Part shown: positions 1 through 7,806 of the stretch, piece by piece
How the letters are laid out: each line of letters starts with the position of its first letter
Numbering within the stretch: the first letter of the stretch is position 1
DNA from: Gordonia humi
GTDB lineage: Bacteria; Actinomycetota; Actinomycetes; Mycobacteriales; Mycobacteriaceae
NCBI RefSeq assembly: GCF_014197435.1
Contig: NZ_JACIFP010000001.1
Coordinates: 3,100,001-3,164,000 of the forward strand
DNA length: 64,000 nt
Direction of reading: 5' to 3'
Position numbers and translations under genes: made by a program
Notes under the pieces: model-generated
Seen by the model: the letters and a program-made list of their open reading frames with translations, nothing else
Database searches by the model: none
What the model was told of the DNA's origin: nothing

Positions 1-308
1 GGACAGTGGTCGACGGCGGTCTCGCGCGCTCGGTCCACGAGCCGGACGAGCTGCTGCCCGCCGCGATCGCCCTCGCCCGCTCGTTCGTCGTCGACCGCTC
101 GCCGGTCGCCGTGGCGTTGGCGAAGAAGCTGATCTATCGCAACGTCGGCGTCGCCACACCGCTCGAGGCTCATCTGTCCGATTCGCTGGCGATGTACTAC
201 ACCTCGATCGGCGACGGTAAGGAGGGCGTCGCCGCGTTCCTGGAGAAGCGGACGCCGACCTTCACCGGTCGTGCATCGGAGCTCCCCGCGGTGTTCCCGG
301 GCGACTGA
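1..308 (+). CDS. Enoyl-CoA hydratase/isomerase family protein, C-terminal part
   Basis: Only the last ~100 codons are in the window; the start lies upstream, so the GTG near base 6 is not taken as the true start. The residues (a long helix with PVAVALAKKLIYR, then an HLSDSLAMYYTSIGDGKEGVAAFLEKR stretch split here by reading) match the C-terminal helical part of the crotonase fold that follows the catalytic domain and trimerises. The KEGVAAFLEKR pattern is characteristic of enoyl-CoA hydratases. The catalytic residues are not in view, so the substrate cannot be named. Its 3' end overlaps the convergent MFS gene by 47 bp. Confidence 0.8.
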   Translation, partial: TVVDGGLARSVHEPDELLPAAIALARSFVVDRSPVAVALAKKLIYRNVGVATPLEAHLSDSLAMYYTSIGDGKEGVAAFLEKRTPTFTGRASELPAVFPGD

Positions 309-1476
309 AACCGAGGACGACCACCAGCGCGCCGCACAGCCACCAGAGACCGGCCACCGAGCCGGTCCGGGTGAGCAGTGCGTCGTCGCCGAGGCCGGAG
401 GTGAGTCCGGCGCCGACGGCCACGCCCGCGCTCGTGCCGACCTGGCGCAACGCATTGTTGAGTCCACCGGCGAGACCGGGGCGCGCGGGCCAGGCAGCCA
501 TGGTCTCGCCGACGATTGCCGCGGTCATCAGGCCGAGTCCGACGCCGATGCCGAGGAGCCCGGGCACCAGTCCCACCAGACCGGACACCCGACCGAGAGT
601 CGCCAGTCCGACGGCTCCGGCGACGAATCCGCTCGCGGCGACGGCGCGTCGTCCCCGGGCAGCGACGAGTCGGCCGGACATCGGCCCGAGGATCACGAAC
701 GGCGCGGTGCCGACCAGCAGCAGGGTGCCCGCCGGTCCGGGCGCCAGATGCAGGTCGTCCTGCATGTGCACGGTCACGACCTGCAGGGTTCCGTTGGCGC
801 CGCTGGTCATGATCGCTGCGGCGACCACCGAGGCCGCAAGGGATCGCGGGCCGGTCGGACGTCCGTGTTCGCTTCGCGCGCGGCGCTCCGGAAGCAGGCG
901 CCGAGTCCCGATCACGGCGACCAGTACGAGTGGGATGTCGATCCAGAACACCGCCCGCCAGTCGAACGCCGCGACCAGGCCGCCGCCGGCTCCCGGTCCG
1001 ATCGCTGTCGCCACGGCGCTGACCCCCGACCAGATCCCGAGCGTGCGGGCCCGCGGCGCGGGGTCGGTCCAGGTGGTGGTCAACGCTGCCAGCCCGGCGG
1101 GAAGCATCGCCGCGGCGGCCAGTCCCTGCAGCAGGCGTGCGGCGAGAACCGCCGACCACGCCCACCCGACGGCGCCGAGCATCGAGGCGGCCGCGAAGAC
1201 GAGCAGGCCGCCGAGCAGGACGCGGCGCGGTCCGATGCGATCCACGAGCCATCCCGCAGGCAGGAGTCCGACCGCCAGTGGCACCGTATAGGCGCCGACG
1301 AGCAGCGACCACTGATCGCGGCCGATCGCATACGCGCGACCGAGGCTCGGCATCGCCACGTTCATCGCGAGCACGTCGAGGAGCACCAGGAACATGGGTG
1401 CGCACAGCACGGTGAGGAGCAGGGGAGAGCCGCGGTGAACGGCGGTCGGTGTGGTGGATCTGTTCACACTCGACAT
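262..1476 (-). CDS. MFS transporter (drug efflux type)
   Basis: A 404-residue protein of the major facilitator superfamily with about 12 predicted hydrophobic segments. The first helix carries LLDVLAMNVAMPSLGRA, a DHA2-like drug:H+ antiporter signature, and the loop 2-3 motif is present as GWLVDRIGPRR. Helix 5 has the GxxxGPxxGG-type antiporter motif C (IGPGAGGG). It is probably a proton-driven exporter in the cytoplasmic membrane. A divergent ArsR-type regulator starts 56 bp away, which suggests it controls this gene. The substrate is unknown. The 3' end overlaps the convergent hydratase gene. Confidence 0.85.
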   Translation of the reverse strand: MSSVNRSTTPTAVHRGSPLLLTVLCAPMFLVLLDVLAMNVAMPSLGRAYAIGRDQWSLLVGAYTVPLAVGLLPAGWLVDRIGPRRVLLGGLLVFAAASMLGAVGWAWSAVLAARLLQGLAAAAMLPAGLAALTTTWTDPAPRARTLGIWSGVSAVATAIGPGAGGGLVAAFDWRAVFWIDIPLVLVAVIGTRRLLPERRARSEHGRPTGPRSLAASVVAAAIMTSGANGTLQVVTVHMQDDLHLAPGPAGTLLLVGTAPFVILGPMSGRLVAARGRRAVAASGFVAGAVGLATLGRVSGLVGLVPGLLGIGVGLGLMTAAIVGETMAAWPARPGLAGGLNNALRQVGTSAGVAVGAGLTSGLGDDALLTRTGSVAGLWWLCGALVVVLGFSRPGTPRGAPMHDR

Positions 1477-1520
1477 GGTCGGCGCCGAATACTTCGACGC
1501 CGGCCGAAGTGTCGGGCCGC

Positions 1521-1532
1521 GATACTGGTATC
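1521..1532. promoter_or_regulatory. Palindrome just before the ArsR-type gene, candidate operator
   Basis: GATAC-TG-GTATC, a perfect 5-bp inverted repeat with a 2-bp centre, ends one base before the ATG of the ArsR-type gene and lies in the 56-bp divergent interval with the MFS gene. ArsR dimers bind short AT-containing palindromes of this kind. A role as a shared autoregulatory operator is inferred. Confidence 0.4.
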
Positions 1533-2297
1533 ATGCACGCTCACCCGGATCTGGCCGCCGTCGCCGAGTTGTTCGCCGACTCCTCGCGCGCCCGCATGCT
1601 GATGGAGCTCATCGACGGTGCGGCGCGACCGGCAGGCCATCTGGCGACGATCGCCGGGGTGTCGGCGTCGACGGCCAGCTCCCATCTCGCCCGCCTCGTC
1701 GAGGCCGAGTTCGTCACCGTCGAGACGTCCGGTCGCACCCGGCGGTACCGCATCGTCGACCCGCGGGTCGTCGCCGCGATCGAGGGGCTGCTGCCGCTGG
1801 CCCGCACGGAGCCGCCGACCGGGTTGACCGCGGTCCGCGCCTGGGACCGGCTGCGGGTGGCACGATCCTGTTACGACCACCTCGCCGGCGGGCTCGGCGT
1901 CGACGTCCTGGCCGGTCTCGTCGAGTGCGACGCCCTGGTCCGGATCGACGGTGTACCGGGCACCGGACTCGGATCGTCCGACGAACTGAGCTCGTCCGTG
2001 CCCGTCGCGCCCTACCGGGTCGGCCCCCGCGGAGCCGAGGTGTTCGGTGTGATCGGCGTCGACCTCGGTGCACTGAACGCCGACAGACGACCACTGATCA
2101 GGGCGTGCGTCGACTGGTCCGAACAGCGACATCATCTCGCGGGTGGGCTCGGCGCCGCCGTGATGACCGGGATGATCGGCCGAGGGTGGGTCGAGCGACG
2201 CACCGGTCGTCGGGATCTGCGTGTCATCGAGCCGGAGGCGGTCGCGGCGTGGTTGACCGGCGGGTCGGCTTCCGCTGACGCCTCATCCGCTCCGTGA
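1533..2297 (+). CDS. ArsR-family winged-helix regulator with extended C-terminal half
   Basis: A 254-residue protein. Residues ~5-85 form an ArsR-type winged helix (LFADSSRARMLMELIDG at the N-terminus, recognition helix STASSHLARLVEAEFV, then a wing with TSGRTRRYRI). The remaining ~170 residues are an additional domain seen in a subgroup of actinobacterial ArsR proteins that control transporters or oxidoreductases; no metal-binding cysteines are evident. The ATG at 1533 is chosen because the HTH starts right after it; an in-frame start at 1449 would overlap the divergent MFS promoter. It probably regulates the adjacent MFS gene and itself. Confidence 0.8.
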   Translation: MHAHPDLAAVAELFADSSRARMLMELIDGAARPAGHLATIAGVSASTASSHLARLVEAEFVTVETSGRTRRYRIVDPRVVAAIEGLLPLARTEPPTGLTAVRAWDRLRVARSCYDHLAGGLGVDVLAGLVECDALVRIDGVPGTGLGSSDELSSSVPVAPYRVGPRGAEVFGVIGVDLGALNADRRPLIRACVDWSEQRHHLAGGLGAAVMTGMIGRGWVERRTGRRDLRVIEPEAVAAWLTGGSASADASSAP

Positions 2298-2345
2298 TCA
2301 GCCGATGACCTCGTCCGAACGATTCCTCGCCAGGCAGACCGCGGG

Positions 2346-3194
2346 TCAGATCCGCCGCGCGGTTCCGGTGACCACGATGCCGCCCGAGGCCGGTACCCGG
2401 ACGCGAAGGAGACTCGGGCGGCCGACGTGCTCACCCTGGCGGATGACGAACTCGCCCCCGTCCGGAACGCGGTCGATCGCGCGGAGATACGCACCGGTCG
2501 ACGCCGCCGACGATCCGGTGGCCGGGTCTTCGGTGATCCGACCGACCGGGAAGAGGTTCCGTGCGGCGAACGCGCCGTCTCCGAGGTCGTGCAGGACGGT
2601 GATCGTTCCCGCCCAGCCGTTCTCGTCGAGGAACGCGGCGACGGTCGGCGGCCAGAACCGGAACTGGTCGAACACGTCGCGGTCGCCGACGACGAGGACG
2701 GGATGCCAGTTCCCGGCGAAGGACTCACGGGCCGGAAACCTCGGATCCAGATCGGCCGCAGTGAGTCCGAGTGCGTCGAGCAGATCGGCGAGCACGTGAT
2801 CGTCGAGGTCACGGACCCGTGGTTCGACGCTGGTGAACGACACCGCGATCTCGCCGTCCACCACGGACGCCTCGAGCGAGACGTCGCCCGCCGACGTGTG
2901 GAAGAGGTAGTCGCCTGCTCCGTGGCGTCCGGCGAGGACGGACGCCGTCGCCACCGTCGCGTGTCCGCAGAAGGGGACCTCGGCACGCGGGGAGAAGTAG
3001 CGGATGTCGACTTCGGAGCGACCCGCATCGCTCGCCCTGACCGACCGGACGAAGGCGGTCTCCGCGTAACCCACGTCAGCGGCGATCGCGAGCATCTCCG
3101 CGTCGTCGAGCGCGGACGCATCGAGCACCACACCCGCGGGGTTACCGCCGTGATCGGCAGCAGGGAACGCGGTCATGCGAAGGACGTCGGTCAT
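2346..3194 (-). CDS. PhzF family isomerase/epimerase-like protein
   Basis: A 282-residue protein of the PhzF (diaminopimelate epimerase fold) family. The family pattern is visible along the whole length: GNPAGVVLDA near residue 17, the AETAFV segment with the conserved catalytic-position Glu near residue 45, FCGHATVA near residue 75 and the C-terminal DPATGSSAASTGAYL. PhzF itself isomerises 2,3-dihydro-3-hydroxyanthranilate in phenazine synthesis, but no other phenazine gene is present, and most homologues have no known substrate. An IS3-type element sits 55 bp upstream of the start codon and reads toward it, so the native promoter may be displaced. Confidence 0.85.
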   Translation of the reverse strand: MTDVLRMTAFPAADHGGNPAGVVLDASALDDAEMLAIAADVGYAETAFVRSVRASDAGRSEVDIRYFSPRAEVPFCGHATVATASVLAGRHGAGDYLFHTSAGDVSLEASVVDGEIAVSFTSVEPRVRDLDDHVLADLLDALGLTAADLDPRFPARESFAGNWHPVLVVGDRDVFDQFRFWPPTVAAFLDENGWAGTITVLHDLGDGAFAARNLFPVGRITEDPATGSSAASTGAYLRAIDRVPDGGEFVIRQGEHVGRPSLLRVRVPASGGIVVTGTARRI

Positions 3195-3283
3195 GCGGCG
3201 AGCGTACGCGCGGACGCCGGGAGGCCGTCACCGCGGGCGTTCGTCGATGGGGTCTGCTGCACGGATAGGTGACAGTTTCGGTG

Positions 3284-4150
3284 TCATGCCGCGGTGAGCG
3301 CGGCGGTGTTGAGAATGGCCTCGAATTCGATAGGTGTCAACCGGCCCAGGCGGGCTTGCCGACGTCGGCGGTGGTAGGTCCGTTCGATCCAGGTGACGAT
3401 CGCGATCCGCAGCTGTTCACCGGTGGCCCAGCGTTGGCGGTCGAGAACGTTGCGTTGCAGCAGCGCAAAGAACGATTCCATCGCGGCGTTGTCCCCAACA
3501 GCACCGACCCGCCCCATCGATCCGACCAGACCGTGCCGATTCAATGCGAACACAAACAAACTTCCGTGCACGGAATTGAGATCCCCTGTCCGAGTGGACA
3601 ACACAACCGGCAACGCTGCCTCTCGGCGGGCGATGGCGTTGTTGAGCGCATTCACGGCCAGGCCGGACTGCATGCGGGAGTCGATGCTGTATCCGACGAT
3701 ACGACCGGAGCAGGCGTCTTTGATCGCGCAGAGATACAGTTTGCCCTCGTCGGTCCAGTGCTCGGTGATGTCGGTGAACCACAGTTGATCGGGTGCGTCG
3801 GCGGTGAAGTTGCGTTCGACCAGGTCGTCATGCACCGGCGGGCCCGGTGTTTTGCCGGCCCGGCCAGGCTTCTTCCCGAAGCTCGACCACCACCGATTGG
3901 CCGAGCAGATCCGCCAGGCCGTTCGTGAGCTCATCGGCTGACCAGCATGTTCTGCTTCATCGGCGAGGAACCGGTACCCGAACTCCGGGTCATCACGATG
4001 GGCGTCGAACAGGGCATCCGCCCGTTGCGCTTCGACACGATCAGAGGTGGTGACCGGGTCTTTGAGCCACCGGTAGTAAGGCTGGCGGGAGAGCTTAAGC
4101 ACCCGGCACGTCACCGTCACAGGAATCCCAGCTTCGGCGAGCTCTGTCAC
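3284..4150 (-). pseudogene. IS3-type transposase OrfB, active site lost by compensating frameshifts
   Basis: This is the DDE integrase-domain subunit of the IS3 type A element and starts with GTG overlapping the end of orfA. Compared with the copy at 56168-57031 it has an extra CAAA near 3551-3560 and lacks one T near 3620. The two changes restore the frame but replace about 20 residues, including the HSDRGSQF motif that carries the second catalytic Asp (D188 in the other copy). The first Asp (WFTD) and the Glu (AAMESFF) remain. The reading frame is therefore open but the protein should be catalytically dead. An assembly error in this copy is possible. Confidence 0.8.
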
Positions 4151-4464
4151 GAGCGGGTAGAGCCTTTTCCCGGCAGGTTCGCCTGCGACAGATACGCCGC
4201 GGCTCTGCGCAGGACCTCATTCTCCTGCTCCAGCAACCGGATTCGCTTGTTCGCTTCCCGTAGCTCCGCCCACTGCCCGCTCGTCACCCCGGGCTTGTTG
4301 CCGTCGTCGATATCGGCGCGGCGCATCCACTTCTGCAAGGTCATCGGGTGCACCCCGAAGTCCTTCGCAATCTGCTCGATCGTCACACCGATTTCACGGT
4401 CCCGGGCAACCCGAACCACGTCATCACGGAACTCTTTCGGATAAGGCTTGGGCACGATGGTCAT
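4147..4464 (-). CDS. IS3-type transposase OrfA (helix-turn-helix subunit)
   Basis: A 105-residue protein. Residues ~8-50 form the HTH_Tnp_1 domain (YPKEFRDDVVRVA, then TIEQIAKDFGVHPMTLQKWMRRA), followed by a leucine-zipper-like helix (ELREANKRIRLLEQENEVLRRAAAYL) typical of IS3-family OrfA. It overlaps orfB by a GTGA junction, consistent with coupled translation or an OrfAB frameshift fusion. The protein is identical to the one encoded at 57028-57345. Confidence 0.92.
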   Translation of the reverse strand: MTIVPKPYPKEFRDDVVRVARDREIGVTIEQIAKDFGVHPMTLQKWMRRADIDDGNKPGVTSGQWAELREANKRIRLLEQENEVLRRAAAYLSQANLPGKGSTRS

Positions 4465-4632
4465 CCTTCCAGGCCGGCCTTCCCAGGCAAGCCAGATCAG
4501 ATGTCACCTATCCGTGCAGCAGTCCCATGCTGTCCGAATCCATGCCGTCATCGGCGGTCGACGCACTACGTCGTCGTGGTGGCTCGCGGTACTGGTTTCG
4601 GCAGCGCCGGAGTGCGGGGGGGGCTGGCTATC

Positions 4633-5283
4633 TCAGTTAGAAGTGGCTCCACTGTGGCGGTTCGAGCTGTCCCCGCCTGCGTTGGCGGGCGGTGGGGTGT
4701 CGAAGTTGGCGTGCCGCCCGACGGCGGCGTCGAAGACGACCATGCACAAGGCGAGGTTCTCATCCGGCGATATCCGTTTGTCGAGGTAGGTGGAGAGCGA
4801 GCTCTCGCGAACGAACGCGATCCAGCCTGCGAACGCGACTTCAGCGGCGGCGCGATCATGGCCGTCGACGGCGACAGCACCGAGTAGCGAGTCGGCGACT
4901 TGACGGAAAGCCTGGTCAACGGGACGGCGGACCGCGGGATCCGCGGAGATCGAGCTTCGGTTGGCGGCGACCACCAGCGGCAGGTTTGCGGCATAGAAGT
5001 CGAGGTAGTCGCGGAGGAGTTGCTCGAGCCATGCGCGGGCAGTCGGCGCCGGCGATGCGGGGCGGGTGCGCACTTGCTGGTGCGCTCTGGACCAGATACC
5101 GCCGAACAGCTCGGCTTTGGTGGCGAAGTAGTGGTAGAGCAACGCGCGTGTGACCCCGGCATGTTCGGCGATCTCCTGCATGGATACCTCGTCGACGCCG
5201 CGTGCGCTGAACAGTCGCTCGCCGACGTCAAGTATCGCCTCTCGGCGCTGATCGGGTGTGAGGCGTCGTCTACGGGTGGGCAT
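4633..5283 (-). CDS. TetR/AcrR family transcriptional regulator
   Basis: A 216-residue TetR-type repressor. The ATG at 5283 (MPTRRRRLTPDQRRE) is preferred over the upstream in-frame start because the DNA-binding domain begins right after it: REAILDVGERLFSARG, then the HTH core EIAEHAGVTRALLYHYFATKAEL. The C-terminal half is a ligand-binding helical domain of unknown specificity. It is divergent from a DUF4345 membrane protein, and a perfect 7-bp inverted repeat lies over that gene's ribosome-binding region, making that gene the likely target. Confidence 0.88.
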   Translation of the reverse strand: MPTRRRRLTPDQRREAILDVGERLFSARGVDEVSMQEIAEHAGVTRALLYHYFATKAELFGGIWSRAHQQVRTRPASPAPTARAWLEQLLRDYLDFYAANLPLVVAANRSSISADPAVRRPVDQAFRQVADSLLGAVAVDGHDRAAAEVAFAGWIAFVRESSLSTYLDKRISPDENLALCMVVFDAAVGRHANFDTPPPANAGGDSSNRHSGATSN

Positions 5284-5343
5284 CTGGTCACTGTAGTCGC
5301 GTGTCAGGTGAGGTGTTGATGTCGACGCGGAGTGCGCGTACCG

Positions 5344-5369
5344 TCCTATTTTACATCTGTTGAATAGGA
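5344..5369. promoter_or_regulatory. Candidate TetR operator, inverted repeat TCCTATT-N12-AATAGGA
   Basis: Perfect 7-bp arms TCCTATT (5344-5350) and AATAGGA (5363-5369) with a 12-bp spacer lie between the divergent tetR and DUF4345 genes. The right arm overlaps the AGGAG ribosome-binding site of the GTG start at 5377. Binding by the adjacent TetR would block expression of the membrane protein; this role is inferred from position and symmetry. Confidence 0.5.
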
Positions 5370-5376
5370 GATTCTG

Positions 5377-5781
5377 GTGAGGCGGATACTCAGCATGTGG
5401 CTCGCGGTCTTCGGAGTGCTGATGATAGGAATCGCGTTGGCGCACTTTCTATTCGGTCAGGTCACCTATATCGGTGGCGGCGAGGTCAACGCAACCATGG
5501 ACTCCGACCTGCGCTTCCTCAATGTTCTGTTCGTGGCATACGGTGCCGCCTTCGTTTGGGCGTCGCGAGATGTCGTCGGCCGGGCCCGGGAGATCAATGT
5601 CCTTGGCCTGTTGTTCTTCGTCGGCGCCATCGGCCGCGTGCTGGCGTGGATCCTCTCGGGTGCGCCCACCCCGTTCTATGTGGCCATGCTCATCGTCGAG
5701 TTTGTGATCCCCGTTGTGCACTACTTCGCGCTCCGGATGCTGACGACGTCGTCACCGGCAGGCGCCCCGGCCTCTGGTTAG
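5377..5781 (+). CDS. DUF4345-like small membrane protein
   Basis: A 134-residue protein with four hydrophobic segments (about residues 5-25, 48-66, 74-94, 100-120), resembling DUF4345 proteins of unknown function. The GTG start at 5377 is supported by AGGAG 6-10 bases upstream. The loop after the first helix contains TYIGGGEVNATMDSDLRF, close to the conserved polar motif of this family. It is divergently transcribed from a TetR gene, which probably represses it. It is likely an inner-membrane protein; no enzymatic residues were recognised. Confidence 0.7.
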   Translation: MRRILSMWLAVFGVLMIGIALAHFLFGQVTYIGGGEVNATMDSDLRFLNVLFVAYGAAFVWASRDVVGRAREINVLGLLFFVGAIGRVLAWILSGAPTPFYVAMLIVEFVIPVVHYFALRMLTTSSPAGAPASG

Positions 5782-5900
5782 GTAGCAACCGCTGCAGCCT
5801 CGGAATCGCTTCCGAGCCGACGCCCGGATACTCGTGCCCGCCACCCGGGCGTCCGCCGGATCTTCGCGAACAACTCCACCTTCGATCCCATCATCGACCA

Positions 5901-5949
5901 CCACCTGATTCGGCTCGTGAAAGTGAGTTCACGAGCAACCATCAGGTGG
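5901..5949. terminator. Two stacked perfect stems between convergent genes
   Basis: Outer stem CCACCTGAT (5901-5909) with ATCAGGTGG (5941-5949) and inner stem CTCGTGAA (5914-5921) with TTCACGAG (5928-5935), loop AGTGAG. It lies in the 301-bp gap (5782-6082) between the converging DUF4345 and FAD monooxygenase genes, so a bidirectional terminator is the simplest reading. There is no T-run, as is common in actinobacteria. Nothing else was seen in the gap. Confidence 0.55.
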
Positions 5950-6082
5950 GCCAGACCAAACCGTCGCAACACCACCGGCGAGTCGCAAACGGGGCCAAGT
6001 CAAACCGTCGAGCCGGGGCCTACTCACGCTGTCACGACCAGTGCGGGCGCGCCGACTCCTTCTGCGAGGTCCGGCGGTGCAC

Positions 6083-7213
6083 TCAGGCCTGCGGCGTCCA
6101 ATCCTGCATCCGGGCCGACGTCGCCGACACGATGCGTGACGGTGCGATCGTCATGGCGGCGTCGCGCAACGAGGCCAGCGGTCCGGACGTCTGCATCACT
6201 CGCCCGAGGAGTCGAGCCTGACGTGCGATCCGGCGGCTGCGAGGCCGACGAACTGCGTCGTAGTCGGCGAGTGCGTCGGCGACCGCACCGGCAGTCGGAG
6301 CCGTGATGATCGGCCGTAGGCACCGCGCGAGGACTGCCGCGTCTTCGAGACCCTGGTTCGCGCCCTGGCCCAGATCCGGAGTCATGGCGTGTGCGGCGTC
6401 ACCGATGAGCACCCTGCCGCCGAGAGCGTACGAGTCGAGCCGACCGCGCAGATACTCGATCGGCAGATAAGAGATCCGCGCGTCATCGGTGGTCGCGATC
6501 AGCTCGGGGATCGGATCGTGCCAGGAACCGAACGTCGAGCGGAGGACGTCGAGGCCGGGCCGCGCATCGAACGGCACAGACAGACATGCGAACCAGTAGA
6601 CGCGGCCGTCGCGCAGCGGCGCGATGCCGAATCGCTGTCCGGCGCCGACGGTCTCGCCGCCGTCGCTCACGGAGACGGCGCGCGTGGTGATACCGCGCCA
6701 GGCGCCGTAACCCGCGTGATGAGGTGCCGCGGCAGCGGGCCACGCGGACCGCACGCGGCTGCGCAGTCCGTCCGCGCCGACGACGACGTCGAATCCGCCG
6801 ATTCGGGTGCCGTCGGCGACCCTGACTCCGGTGTCGTCGGCCGAGTCGACGCGGACGCCGTGCCGAATGTCGATACCGTCGCAGGCAGCGACGAGCACTC
6901 GATGAAGATCGGTGCGGTCGACGATGCGCAGCTGTTCGGTGACTCCGGGTGTGAACACCGTCATCCAACGGCCGTCCGGACGCCGGGTGCCGCTGCGGCC
7001 GGGAGGCGGCGCATCGGCGGCGATCTCACGCACCGCGTCGCCGAGGCCGAGTGCGTCGAGTGCTCGGAATCCGTTGCCGAACATCGAGAGTCCCGATCCG
7101 GCCTCGGTGAACTCGGGGGCCTGTTCGAGGACCGTCACGTGCGCCCCGTCGCGGTGCAGTGCACTCGCGAGAGCCAGCCCACTGATACCGGCACCTACGA
7201 TGAGGACCTTCAT
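6083..7213 (-). CDS. FAD-dependent monooxygenase (aromatic hydroxylase type)
   Basis: A 376-residue group A flavoprotein monooxygenase. The N-terminal Rossmann motif is VGAGISGLALASALHRDG, followed ~residue 28 by the acidic end of the second strand (LEQ). The DG motif VVGADGLRSRVR is central, and the second FAD motif GRVLIGDAAHAMTPDLGQGANQGLEDA is near residue 275. Such enzymes hydroxylate aromatic or related rings with NAD(P)H and O2. The ATG at 7213 (MKVLIVG) is preferred over one 18 bases upstream, since strand 1 begins there. A TetR-type gene is divergent and two palindromes lie between them, suggesting induction by substrate. Confidence 0.85.
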   Translation of the reverse strand: MKVLIVGAGISGLALASALHRDGAHVTVLEQAPEFTEAGSGLSMFGNGFRALDALGLGDAVREIAADAPPPGRSGTRRPDGRWMTVFTPGVTEQLRIVDRTDLHRVLVAACDGIDIRHGVRVDSADDTGVRVADGTRIGGFDVVVGADGLRSRVRSAWPAAAAPHHAGYGAWRGITTRAVSVSDGGETVGAGQRFGIAPLRDGRVYWFACLSVPFDARPGLDVLRSTFGSWHDPIPELIATTDDARISYLPIEYLRGRLDSYALGGRVLIGDAAHAMTPDLGQGANQGLEDAAVLARCLRPIITAPTAGAVADALADYDAVRRPRSRRIARQARLLGRVMQTSGPLASLRDAAMTIAPSRIVSATSARMQDWTPQA

Positions 7214-7221
7214 CGGCTCCG

Positions 7222-7272
7222 TTCTCCGCATGGAGAAGACGCTAGCACGGTATCTTCGCCATGTGGAGAAGA
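7222..7272. promoter_or_regulatory. Two operator-like palindromes between monooxygenase and TetR gene
   Basis: Site 1 is TTCTCC-GCAT-GGAGAA (7222-7237), a perfect 6-bp inverted repeat. Site 2 is TCTTCGCC-ATGT-GGAGAAGA (7253-7272), with one mismatched pair. Both share the half site GGAGAA(G). They cover the 5' ends of both divergent genes, and a TATCTT box (7251-7256) overlaps site 2. Control of both genes by the adjacent TetR is inferred. Confidence 0.5.
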
Positions 7273-7760
7273 CGACACGCGAACGGCTGCTCGACGAGGG
7301 GCTGGAACTGCTGGGCCAGAGCGGTTTCCGAGCCTGGTCCGCGCGCCGGGTAGAAGATGCGGCCGGCGTGCCGCACGGCTCGGTCCGACATCACTTCGTC
7401 GACCAACGCGGTCTGGTCACCGCGATGGTCCATCGTCTGGTGGAGCTCGACGGCCCGCGCGACGGCGAACAGCCCGCCGACCAGATCCGCCGCTGGCTCG
7501 GCGACGACCTGTCGCGGACCAGGGCCCGCTACGAGCTGATCGTCGCATCGATGCACGACGACGATCTGGCCGCGGAGATGGTGCGCGGTCGCGATGCATT
7601 CGTGGCCTCGATCGTCGCCGTGGGCCTGCCCGAGACCGAGGCGCGCGAACTGGTGGCCGCATTGGACGGACACGTGCTCGACGCAGTGCTGCGCGGTCGC
7701 GATCCGGCGGCCGCGGCGGCGGAGACCGGACGTATCATCGGACGGTTCTCGATGCCCTGA
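7263..7760 (+). CDS. TetR family transcriptional regulator
   Basis: A 165-residue TetR protein: TRERLLDEGLELLGQSGF, then HTH VEDAAGVPHGSVRHHFVDQRGLV. The ligand domain is short, ending at IIGRFSMP. The GTG at 7263 is preferred over the ATG at 7230: a TATCTT -10-like box at 7251-7256 places the transcript start about at 7263, which would give a leaderless mRNA as is frequent in actinobacteria, and the HTH domain begins immediately after. It is divergent from the FAD monooxygenase, its likely target. Confidence 0.8.
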   Translation: MEKTTRERLLDEGLELLGQSGFRAWSARRVEDAAGVPHGSVRHHFVDQRGLVTAMVHRLVELDGPRDGEQPADQIRRWLGDDLSRTRARYELIVASMHDDDLAAEMVRGRDAFVASIVAVGLPETEARELVAALDGHVLDAVLRGRDPAAAAAETGRIIGRFSMP

Positions 7761-7806
7761 CCGGTGATCGGTCACTCGCTGCCGGGGGAACAGCGGCGAC
7801 TCCGGG

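Larger units (their letters stand above)
3250..4526 (-). mobile_element. IS3-family insertion sequence (type A), copy 1
   Basis: A 1,277-bp element with terminal inverted repeats: the left end begins GGGTC then TGCTGCACGGATAGGTGACA, the right end is its reverse complement with one mismatch (GGGAC). It is flanked by a direct 3-bp duplication, ATG (3247-3249 and 4527-4529), as expected for the IS3 family. It carries orfA and orfB on the minus strand. A second copy is at 56134-57407 in the same orientation. This copy is 3 bp longer because of a 4-bp duplication and a 1-bp loss inside orfB. Confidence 0.92.

Noticed and set aside
271..1602. Long plus-strand frames opposite the MFS gene
   Set aside because: The minus-strand MFS protein has clear membrane helices and motifs; the plus frames are low-complexity polar shadows.
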